From: an uncultured Clostridia bacterium
Lineage (GTDB): Bacteria; Bacillota; Clostridia; Oscillospirales; Ruminococcaceae
Direction of reading: 5' to 3'
DNA: 48,152 nucleotides
Assembly: GCA_944386445.1 (NCBI GenBank)
Contig: CALXBD010000019.1
Span: 1-48,152 of the forward strand
In this document: positions 41,401-48,152 of the stretch, piece by piece
Layout of the letters: the number at the start of each line of letters is the position of its first letter
How positions within the stretch are numbered: the stretch's first letter is position 1
Notes under the pieces: generated by a model
What the model was told of the DNA's origin: nothing
Database searches by the model: none
Seen by the model: only the letters and a program-made list of their open reading frames with translations
Translations under genes and position numbers: made by a program

Positions 41401-41660
41401 AAAACGAAAAAAATTCAGCTTTTAGTGAAATTTATACATTCCAATGAATTAAACTGCCTTTAAAGTCCACCTATTTATGCAAATTTAAGAATATATTTGA
41501 ATGCGTGCGGGACAATCCTGAATATATTCAATTATTTATGATTATACATGCATAATATACAGTTTGCTTTTGACCGTTTTGCTGTTAACAACCGATCGCT
41601 TTCCTGATTCAAATTCAATTCTGGTATATTCATATATTAAATAAAAATTTAAAAAATCTG
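41401..41660. other. AT-rich intergenic stretch without recognisable genes
   Basis: Together with its flanks this is the longest gene-free gap in the window. It is AT-rich with runs of A and T and repeated TATATTCA-like words (ATATATTTGAATG, AATATATTCAATT, TATATTCATATAT). I see no ORF with a ribosome site, tRNA or hairpin that I would defend here. It separates two divergent transport operons. Confidence 0.5.
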
Positions 41661-41689
41661 TTTACTTTTATATAAACTTCTGTTAAAAT
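41661..41689 (+). promoter_or_regulatory. Sigma-A promoter for the ABC-DUF1854-ABC operon
   Basis: TTTACT (41661-41666), 17-nt spacer, TAAAAT (41684-41689). The predicted start near 41696 leaves a leader of about 135 nt. Confidence 0.65.
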
Positions 41690-41696
41690 GGGAAAG

Positions 41697-41820
41697 GTGA
41701 CCTCTGATTCGGCTGCAGTAAGAGGGCACGCCGTTTGTAAAACTGCACATCTTCGACACGGAGGGTATCGCTAAAAAACAGACTGCTTTTATCTGCAACA
41801 ACAAACTCACTTAATCCAAA
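41697..41820 (+). other. Structured 5' leader of the DUF1854 ABC operon
   Basis: About 135 nt lie between the promoter and the GTG start at 41833. A stem GTG-A-CCTCT / AGAGG-G-CAC (about 41699-41731) is visible, and the apical part contains CTGCAG. There is no T-run before the ribosome site, so a translational rather than terminating switch would be the option. I cannot match it to a known riboswitch class. Confidence 0.35.
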
Positions 41821-41832
41821 GGAGGTGCCTGT

Positions 41833-44115
41833 GTGTTCTTCTGTAATTTACCGGAATCGGTCGTAACAGCGTTCGCAGATCGCGGAATTTCAAGTGACCA
41901 GATCCGTTATACGGCCAAGGCCGACGTTTCAAAAGAAAATCAATACGAGGAAATTTACCTGGCCCTGACACAGGACGAGCTGTGCATCCTCTACGGCCAC
42001 GAGCGGTTCGTGGACCGAAGGCGGCGCGAGACCCAGATACTTTATCAGGTCAGCGATTACAGATCTTTTCCGCTGACCGAAATCAAAGAGGTTGTCATCG
42101 ACAGGCTGTATACTGTTTCCACCCTGATTATTCGGACGGATGATGGGGAATTTACAGTATGCAGGCTGTCTCTTTCATCTGTGGGACTTTTTGAGAAATT
42201 CCGGGACCGTGTTCTGGCACTGCGAGATGGATCTCCCATTGACGATAGCGGCTTAAAAGACGAACGGCGTTGCTGTCCTAAGTGCAAACGTCCTTACCCA
42301 AACCAGGAAAGGACTATCTGTCCCAACTGCCTTTCTAATACCACTTCCTTCAAAAGGCTTCTAAAGGAGTATTTGGATTATAAAAAGGAAGCGGTGATTA
42401 TCTTTGCCTTGATCCTGATCAGCAGTATCCTGACCCTGCTGACGCCACTGTTCTCATCACAGATGTTCTACGACCAGGTGCTGACAGAGCCTTCTACAGT
42501 AAACGGAGAGGTCTTTGGAAAGTACTATGGACAGCTGGCCATGATCGTTTTAGCCATTTTCGGCATTAAGCTGGTAGCAACCTTTTTCAGCTCGGTGTAT
42601 GGCATCATTGTGTCAAAAATTTCCTGCGAAGTTCTCCACAAGCTGCGGATTAAAATTTTTTCCTCGATGCAGCGACTTTCCATGAACTTCTTCATCAGCA
42701 AAGCCACCGGTACACTTATGACCAGAATTGACGACGATTCAGATTGGCTGTACCATTTCTTTGTGGATTTGGTCCCCTATTATATTGTCAGTATCCTGAC
42801 TGTGATCGGCCTGGTCATTATTATGTGTACGCTGGACCCACTGCTGACCCTGCTGATTTTTGCGTCAATTTTGATTATCGGATTCTTTATTTCTCGGATC
42901 CAGTATCACTTAAAACGGCTGCATCGCCGCCAGCACAGGGCGGTTCGGTCTATGAAATCTACTATCACAGATTCTCTGGGCGGCCAGAAGGTGGTTAAGT
43001 CCTTTGCAAGAGAGGAACAGGAAATCCGTCGTTTTGGGATCCGCAACCGGAACTATTATCAGACCCGGATCGACGCCGGATACTACAATGCTTCCAGGAT
43101 GCCGATTCTGCGAATGATCTATCGGTTTTCCGAAATTCTCATTTTTGGCTTGGGTGCCTTCTTTGTCATCAAGGGAAATATTACTCTGGGCACCCTCACG
43201 GCTCTGATTGCCTATGCCGATATGGCTCTCAACAGCATCGAATTCTTTATGAGTTCGGCAAACGAAGTTGCTCGCTCCATGGATTCCGCCTCCCGGATGT
43301 TTGAGATTCTGGATACGGAGCCATCGGTCCGGGAAAGCGATCATCCCGTCCGGATAGATCGGATGAAGGGAGATATTTCCGTTAACAATATTTCCTTTGA
43401 ATACGAAGTAGGACGGCCTGTCATCAAAAACGTCAGTTTCCATGTGTGCGCAGGCCAGATGATCGGCTTGGTGGGCCGAACCGGCGCGGGAAAATCCACC
43501 ATCATCAATCTGATTGCAAGGCTTTATGATGTCACCGAAGGGGAAATCACCATCGATGGTGTCAATATCAAAGACATTGCCTTTGAAGATTTGCGGCGCA
43601 ACATCGGGATTGTGACCCAGGAGACTTTCCTTTTCATGGACACCATTGCCAATAACATCCGCTATGCCCGGCCGGATGCATCCATGGACGAAGTGATTGC
43701 AGCAGCCAAGGCCGCTTTTGCCCATGATTTCATCCTGCGGTTTCCGGAAGGATATGACACCCGAGTCGGCAACGGAGGCGTCCAGCTTTCCGGCGGCGAA
43801 CGCCAGCGGATTTCTATTGCCAGGGCGATTCTCCAGAATCCGGCTATCTTGATTCTGGACGAAGCCACAGCGGCTATGGATACCCAAACCGAACGGAATA
43901 TCCAGTCCGCCATCGAAAAGCTTCGGCAGGGACGGACCATCATCTCCATTGCACATCGCCTTTCTACCCTCCGGGATGCCGACACACTGGCGGTCATCGA
44001 CGATGGCAGGCTTTGTGAACAGGGCTCTCACCGGGAGCTTTTAGATCTGCGGGGAGTTTACTATAACCTTCATAAGATCCAGCTGGATTCGCTCAAATTT
44101 ATCAACCAGGATTAA
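41833..44115 (+). CDS. ABC half-exporter with N-terminal PH-like domain and zinc ribbon
   Basis: A 760-residue ABC exporter subunit with an unusual front end. Residues 1-~130 resemble a bacterial PH-like/lipid-binding sandwich (YLALTQDELCILYG, FTVCRLSLSSVGLFEKFRD). Residues ~147-168 form a zinc ribbon CCPKC...CPNC. A six-helix ABC membrane domain follows from ~185 (AVIIFALILISSILTLLTPLF). The NBD has Walker A GRTGAGKS (~547), LSGGERQR (~651), LILDEATAAMD (~671) and the H-loop in AHRLST, all intact. GTG 41833 has GGAGG 7 nt upstream. It probably pairs with the second half-transporter at 44656 as a heterodimer. The substrate is unknown. Confidence 0.9.
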   Translation: MFFCNLPESVVTAFADRGISSDQIRYTAKADVSKENQYEEIYLALTQDELCILYGHERFVDRRRRETQILYQVSDYRSFPLTEIKEVVIDRLYTVSTLIIRTDDGEFTVCRLSLSSVGLFEKFRDRVLALRDGSPIDDSGLKDERRCCPKCKRPYPNQERTICPNCLSNTTSFKRLLKEYLDYKKEAVIIFALILISSILTLLTPLFSSQMFYDQVLTEPSTVNGEVFGKYYGQLAMIVLAIFGIKLVATFFSSVYGIIVSKISCEVLHKLRIKIFSSMQRLSMNFFISKATGTLMTRIDDDSDWLYHFFVDLVPYYIVSILTVIGLVIIMCTLDPLLTLLIFASILIIGFFISRIQYHLKRLHRRQHRAVRSMKSTITDSLGGQKVVKSFAREEQEIRRFGIRNRNYYQTRIDAGYYNASRMPILRMIYRFSEILIFGLGAFFVIKGNITLGTLTALIAYADMALNSIEFFMSSANEVARSMDSASRMFEILDTEPSVRESDHPVRIDRMKGDISVNNISFEYEVGRPVIKNVSFHVCAGQMIGLVGRTGAGKSTIINLIARLYDVTEGEITIDGVNIKDIAFEDLRRNIGIVTQETFLFMDTIANNIRYARPDASMDEVIAAAKAAFAHDFILRFPEGYDTRVGNGGVQLSGGERQRISIARAILQNPAILILDEATAAMDTQTERNIQSAIEKLRQGRTIISIAHRLSTLRDADTLAVIDDGRLCEQGSHRELLDLRGVYYNLHKIQLDSLKFINQD

Positions 44116-44128
44116 GAAGGAGCATGCT

Positions 44129-44626
44129 ATGAATCAATTAAACTATCTTTCCTCCCGGGAACTGACCTTTTCTCTTAGCGAAAACGGCATTCTCTCTCTG
44201 GAAACCGGCGGAAAGCATTATGATAATGTACAGTTGATCCGGATATTCCCTTTTCAGCACCCGGAGGAATATCTGTCTGTTTCCGTGCGGGAAAACGGCG
44301 AACCCAAAGAACTTGGGATGATCCGTACCCTGGAGGATTTCACCCCGGAACAGCGGGAACTGGTAAGCGGTTACCTGAGATACAAATATTTTATTCCCGC
44401 CATCGAAAAGATCGGAAAAATCGAAGAAAAACTGGGCTATCTTTATATGGATGTGACCACGGTTCTGGGAAAGAAAACCATTTGTATCTCGGATATTACC
44501 ACGAATATCCGACAAGTTCAGAATAACAGCGTAGCCATCATCGACGTTCAAGGGAACCGCTACGCAATTGAAAATCTGGACGCTCTGGATAAGGATACCC
44601 GACAGAAAATCGAACTTTACCTTTGA
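44129..44626 (+). CDS. DUF1854 protein
   Basis: A 165-residue soluble protein of the DUF1854 family. It has LIRIFPFQHPEEYLSVSV, PKELGMIRTLEDFTPEQRELV, LRYKYFIPAIEKI, GYLYMDVTTVLGKK and the closing GNRYAIENLDALDKDTRQKIELYL. The family is encoded with ABC transporters and in proteobacteria lies in cyanophycin-related clusters. Here it sits between two half-exporters, 13 bp after the first and 29 bp before the second, so a regulatory or accessory subunit of that exporter is the best guess. Confidence 0.9.
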   Translation: MNQLNYLSSRELTFSLSENGILSLETGGKHYDNVQLIRIFPFQHPEEYLSVSVRENGEPKELGMIRTLEDFTPEQRELVSGYLRYKYFIPAIEKIGKIEEKLGYLYMDVTTVLGKKTICISDITTNIRQVQNNSVAIIDVQGNRYAIENLDALDKDTRQKIELYL

Positions 44627-44655
44627 TCTCCTCTCATTCAGGAAGGAGGGACCAT

Positions 44656-46839
44656 ATGCGTTTTACATCTTTCAGGCTGGAAGAAGTCAAAAAATTACTG
44701 GGGCAATCCCCTGTCTACAGCCTGGATTTCAACCTTGACGGCCGCGGACGTCCGACGGATGGAGTCTGCGCCGTTACTGAAAAAGAACTGGTCATTATAA
44801 ATGGTCAGAAAGTGAATTTCCGATGTTCCCTGGATGAAATCGGGGAGTATACCACTACCCAACTGGTGGGTAGCGGCGCTTTCGGTATCATCCGGAACGG
44901 GGAACCCATACAGCTATGTATTTTTACTCAGGATCTGCTCAACAGCTTTGCTGAGCTTGGAAAGCTGCTGGACTATCATCGGGAAACCGGCATCTTCCCC
45001 GAGCCCGGGGAAGACGATAACAATATCCGAATTTGTCCTAAATGCGGCAGTATCATTCCGGAAGGCACCAATATCTGTTTCCACTGCGAAAAGAAAGGAA
45101 AATACCTGTGGAGAGTGGTACGGCTGTCTCTGAAATACCGTTGGCCCCTGTTGGCATCGCTGTTTGCCACCATCGCCATCCAGCTGCTGTGGATTTTGTA
45201 CCCGTACCTGCAAGGAGTCATCATTGACGACTATATCACCCCAAAAAATCAGGACTTCAGCCAGCTGCTGGTCACACTGGGAATCTTTCTGCTGATTCCG
45301 TTGGTCATTATGTTTATGGAGATTCTAAACGATCGCTGTACCGCAAAAGTTTCCATGGCAGTCGGCCACGATCTCAGGGAACAGCTTTTCCGGAAAATTC
45401 AGGAGCAGTCCATGAAGGCCATTACAAAACGGCCTACCGGCGAACAGATCAAGCGAATCTCCAATGACACCGAAAAAGTTCAGCAGTTTGTGGCTATGTA
45501 TGGCAAAGAAGCCATCGTCCGCATCCTGGCTACCCTTGTCATTTTAGCGGTTATGCTGGCCACCAACTGGAAGCTAGCTCTTTTGGTACTGATTCCTGTA
45601 CCTTTGGCAATCCTGGCAACGCAGATCATTTTCAAGTATATCCATCGCAAATACCGTTTGGTTTGGAGCAGATTCAGCCAATCGGAATCCACGCTGCACG
45701 ACATTCTCAGCGGGATCCAGGTTGTCAAGGCCTACGGCAGCGAAAAGCGGGAAATTGCCCACTATGCCGATTATTCCAAACGGTTTGCACAGAGCATGTA
45801 TCGGGCGGATATTTTCTGGTTTTTGGCATTTCCGATTATTGGATTTGTGGCTACTTTAGGGGAATATTTCTACCTGTATTTCGGAGGTCAACAGGTCCTT
45901 ATTGGCGCTCTTACCTTAGGAAGTCTGGTCCGGTTTGCCGGATACGTGGGAATGATCTACGGACCTCTGCGTTGGATTATCCAGCTGCCCAGATACATTG
46001 CAGAATCGGCAGTCAGCGCGGGAAAAATCTATGAGATCATAGACGAAAAGGAAGATGTTTCAGACCGTTCTAACCCTGTCGATCTCAAAATCAAGGGGCA
46101 GGTGGAGTTTCAGCGGGTAAATTTTGGATACAAAGTTTACAAGCCGGTTTTAAAGGATATTTCCTTTACTGTGGAACCAGGGGAAATGATTGGTATTGTA
46201 GGGCCTTCAGGTGTAGGAAAATCCACACTGATCAACCTGATTATGCGGCTTTACGATGTCAGCTCCGGCTGCATCACCATCGACGGAGTCGATATCCGGG
46301 ACATCTCACAGAATTCCCTGCGCAGCCAGATCGGAGTGGTGTTACAGGAAACTTACCTTTTCGAAGGAACGGTACTGGAAAATATTCTCTATGCAAAGCC
46401 CGACGCCTCCATGGAAGAGGTAATTCAGGCGGCAAAAATTGCCAACGCCCACAATTTTATCTGCAAGATGCCCAATGCCTATAACGAGTATATCGGCAAC
46501 AAGGGGTATAAGCTTTCCGGCGGCGAAAAGCAGCGGATCGCCATTGCCAGGGCTATTCTGCGGGATCCGCGGATCCTGATTCTGGATGAAGCAACGGCTT
46601 CTCTGGACACAGAAACCGAAAAGCTGATCCAGGAAGCTTTGGCAAGGCTGACCCAAAACCGTACTACCTTCGCAATTGCCCACCGGCTATCGACCCTGCG
46701 GAATGCCGACCGGCTTATTGTTTTAGACAAGGGCCGTATCGCGGAAATGGGCACCCATGAAGAATTGCTTCGCAATAGATCTGTTTACTACAACCTCGTT
46801 ATGGCTCAGCGGCAGACTACCAAGCTTAGCAAAGAATAA
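44656..46839 (+). CDS. Second ABC half-exporter with N-terminal domain and zinc ribbon
   Basis: A 727-residue partner of the 760-residue ABC protein with the same architecture. The N-terminal ~110 residues (FRLEEVKKLLGQSPVYSLDF, CAVTEKELVIINGQKVNFRC) match the first protein's front domain in layout. The zinc ribbon ICPKCGSIIPEGTNICFHC is at ~126-145. The six-helix membrane domain starts near 160, and the NBD has Walker A GPSGVGKST (~514), LSGGEKQR and LILDEATASLD followed by AHRLST. All ATPase motifs are intact in both halves, so two active sites are expected. ATG 44656 has AAGGAGGG upstream. A terminator follows. Confidence 0.92.
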   Translation: MRFTSFRLEEVKKLLGQSPVYSLDFNLDGRGRPTDGVCAVTEKELVIINGQKVNFRCSLDEIGEYTTTQLVGSGAFGIIRNGEPIQLCIFTQDLLNSFAELGKLLDYHRETGIFPEPGEDDNNIRICPKCGSIIPEGTNICFHCEKKGKYLWRVVRLSLKYRWPLLASLFATIAIQLLWILYPYLQGVIIDDYITPKNQDFSQLLVTLGIFLLIPLVIMFMEILNDRCTAKVSMAVGHDLREQLFRKIQEQSMKAITKRPTGEQIKRISNDTEKVQQFVAMYGKEAIVRILATLVILAVMLATNWKLALLVLIPVPLAILATQIIFKYIHRKYRLVWSRFSQSESTLHDILSGIQVVKAYGSEKREIAHYADYSKRFAQSMYRADIFWFLAFPIIGFVATLGEYFYLYFGGQQVLIGALTLGSLVRFAGYVGMIYGPLRWIIQLPRYIAESAVSAGKIYEIIDEKEDVSDRSNPVDLKIKGQVEFQRVNFGYKVYKPVLKDISFTVEPGEMIGIVGPSGVGKSTLINLIMRLYDVSSGCITIDGVDIRDISQNSLRSQIGVVLQETYLFEGTVLENILYAKPDASMEEVIQAAKIANAHNFICKMPNAYNEYIGNKGYKLSGGEKQRIAIARAILRDPRILILDEATASLDTETEKLIQEALARLTQNRTTFAIAHRLSTLRNADRLIVLDKGRIAEMGTHEELLRNRSVYYNLVMAQRQTTKLSKE

Positions 46840-46849
46840 AATCATAAGT

Positions 46850-46888
46850 GAAAGCCGGCGTCTGAAGGCACCGGCTTTTGTTTTTTTG
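46850..46888 (+). terminator. Intrinsic terminator after the ABC-DUF1854-ABC operon
   Basis: AAAGCCGG (46851-46858) pairs with CCGGCTTT (46871-46878), followed by TTGTTTTTTT. Confidence 0.85.
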
Positions 46889-46907
46889 AAAATACCCGTT
46901 TTCAAGC

Positions 46908-46935
46908 TTGACACACTTGCTTTCGGTGGTATACT
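46908..46935 (+). promoter_or_regulatory. Sigma-A promoter for the right-edge gene
   Basis: TTGACA (46908-46913), 16-nt spacer, TATACT (46930-46935). The start codon at 47040 is about 100 nt downstream. Confidence 0.75.
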
Positions 46936-47039
46936 TAACAATAAGTGAGGATTTACGTGCCTTTTCAGGAGTTCCGCTCCTATGCATTGAGCGTTCGCAT
47001 CATCTCCCGTATCCCCATAAAAGAAAGGAAGAAACATCG

Positions 47040-48152
47040 ATGAAGAGCAGCACAGCATACGCAGATGGATCAAATTTTATGGAAGTCTGTCCGGATACCG
47101 GAGTACTCACTCTGGGTACATATATCGGAAACAGAGAAATTAGGATAGCAGCAACGGACTTATTAGATGAAAATAAGTTGGTTAGCGACTGCAGAAATTG
47201 GGACACAACGGAAACTCCTGATTATGTTATGGCCTGTTTTGAAACTGAAGCATGTGAAGTTGCTGCAAAATACAGGATTTATTTGTTCAAGCAGGCACCT
47301 GTCATTGCGGTTCAGACTGATTTTTCTTCGACAAAGACTGCGGCTTTTTCTTTGCCGCTGACATGGGCGCATTTTTCCGTTCCGGAATACACCGCCATTC
47401 AGGGGCTGGAACCGAAATGGAACGGTTCTGTTAAGAAAATTACTCGCCCGATTTCTTTCCGTCAGGGGCTGGTTTTATCCGGTGAGACAAGCTGCATCGG
47501 CTTTTTCCATGGAGGGGAGCTTTTGTATGATTCTCAAAAACAGGAAGTATGGGCGGATTCCAAATTTCAGAAGTTGGGGCTTCCATGCTTTCAGCCTACC
47601 CGGACAGCAGTCATCGCATTCGGGCTGCCCGGTTCCGAAAAAGAGCTGTCCGCTCATGCGGAACTACTTTATCAAAGATTGCTTCAAAAAGCAGAGAACA
47701 AGCCCCATAAAGATCCCCTTAGCAAAATCCGGCTGCAAAACGGCAGAATTTCTATGGAGCTGCACAAGACCGGTGACGGTGTGGTACTGAATTCGTTTAC
47801 GGGGATCAACAGCCAGCCGGCTCAGCTGTCCCTTCCTTTGATACAGCTTCACCTACGGGACCTGACCAGCGGGAAGGAGTTTTGGGTGGACTCCAGATCA
47901 GGCTGGAAATATGCGGAGGTCAAGGCATTTCCCAATGGAGGGAGGGTTTCCCTGTGTGGGCTGGAAGGTTATCCGGAGCTTGGCGCTGAACTTCTGATTC
48001 GGTTCCCTGAAAAAGATTGTGCTGAGTGGACCTCTGAGGTGCTTAACGGCGAACAGAATCTATCCGTATTAGAGGCCTCTTATCCGGTGATGCCGTGGAA
48101 AGGAGATCATCTTACCTGCTTTCTGCCGCAATTTTCCGGATACACGGAGCAG
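47040..48152 (+). CDS. Large, probably carbohydrate-active protein (3' end beyond window)
   Basis: The frame is open from ATG 47040 to the right edge, 371 codons with no stop. AAGGAAG lies 9 nt upstream. It begins MKSSTAYADGSNFMEVCPDT and has no signal peptide, so it starts as a cytosolic protein. The sequence is beta-rich with Trp and aromatic residues (PLTWAHFSVPEYTAIQGLEPKW, LEGYPELGAELLIRF) like the N-terminal sandwich of large glycoside hydrolases. The SYPVMPWKGDHLTCFLPQFSG stretch near residue 350 resembles the join into the barrel of DUF6259-type hydrolases. Without the catalytic domain the family is a guess. Confidence 0.7.
   Translation, partial: MKSSTAYADGSNFMEVCPDTGVLTLGTYIGNREIRIAATDLLDENKLVSDCRNWDTTETPDYVMACFETEACEVAAKYRIYLFKQAPVIAVQTDFSSTKTAAFSLPLTWAHFSVPEYTAIQGLEPKWNGSVKKITRPISFRQGLVLSGETSCIGFFHGGELLYDSQKQEVWADSKFQKLGLPCFQPTRTAVIAFGLPGSEKELSAHAELLYQRLLQKAENKPHKDPLSKIRLQNGRISMELHKTGDGVVLNSFTGINSQPAQLSLPLIQLHLRDLTSGKEFWVDSRSGWKYAEVKAFPNGGRVSLCGLEGYPELGAELLIRFPEKDCAEWTSEVLNGEQNLSVLEASYPVMPWKGDHLTCFLPQFSGYTEQ

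Noticed and set aside
41697..41832. Known riboswitch in the ABC-operon leader
   Set aside because: A stem is visible, but no core motif of a known class (T-box, TPP, SAM, lysine, ykkC/guanidine) could be recognised.
42910..44031. 373-codon minus-strand ORF opposite the first ABC exporter
   Set aside because: It is antisense to the NBD with all ABC motifs on the other strand, and it has no ribosome site.

Overview
The window reads as the chromosome of a low-to-mid GC Gram-positive bacterium of the Clostridia; an Oscillospiraceae-like gut or fermentative species is my best guess, from gene content only. The signs are a FabK-type enoyl reductase, a two-gene minimal SUF (SMS-type) iron-sulfur system, DUF951 and DUF3048 proteins, GW-type wall-binding repeats, a clostridial D-amino-acid cluster, canonical sigma-A promoters, purine-rich Shine-Dalgarno sites and many intrinsic terminators. 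I see no phage, insertion sequence, CRISPR array or rRNA. There is one tRNA gene (Ala-GGC).

Layout. 1-4.9 kb: fatty-acid genes fabK (cut by the left edge) and fabH on the minus strand, divergent from fabD, which leads a plus-strand run with an iron-sulfur flavoprotein, a class I mannose-6-phosphate isomerase and a small MGMT-like protein. 4.9-7.9 kb: an AraC regulator divergent from uxuA-uxuB (hexuronate catabolism). 7.9-12.9 kb: a minus-strand housekeeping operon, DUF951 - prfA - tsaC/sua5 - coaE fused to a membrane-anchored lytic transglycosylase - M18 aminopeptidase. 13-18.3 kb: a small unknown protein, a MATE exporter, an azlB-azlC-azlD branched-chain amino acid export operon that probably runs into a secreted CAP protein, and a second AraC regulator. 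18.4-20.3 kb: a Gfo/Idh/MocA oxidoreductase with an apparent 1-nt frameshift at its start codon, plus a hydroxypyruvate-isomerase-like protein. 20.3-23.2 kb: sufC-sufB (SMS) with a ZIP metal transporter, then tRNA-Ala. 23.4-27.2 kb: ridA, a D-serine dehydratase/D-threonine aldolase-like enzyme and an N-acyl-D-amino-acid deacylase, then a CBS-pair protein. 27.3-31.9 kb: an FMN split-barrel protein, an rRNA methyltransferase, a small membrane/coiled pair, another Gfo/Idh/MocA protein and a DUF3048 lipoprotein. 31.9-37.6 kb: carbohydrate genes, namely a cytosolic GH18, an AraC regulator divergent from an alcohol dehydrogenase-like/Gfo-Idh pair, and a cytosolic GH10. 37.8-41.4 kb: a DUF3810 HExxH membrane protein and a polar amino acid ABC transporter. 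41.8-46.9 kb: an ABC - DUF1854 - ABC exporter operon. 47.0 kb to the right edge: the 5' part of a large, probably carbohydrate-active protein.

The most notable observations are: (1) the substrate-binding lipoprotein at 40512-41300 has its two SBP halves in swapped order, a natural circular permutation; (2) dephospho-CoA kinase is fused in frame to a transmembrane segment and a lytic transglycosylase; (3) both half-transporters around DUF1854 carry an extra N-terminal domain and a zinc ribbon; (4) two TTTATTGCA direct repeats lie 20 bp apart over the promoter divergent from an AraC gene; (5) a homopolymer-type frameshift sits at 18453-18458. Functions are read from motifs and family resemblance, without database searches.
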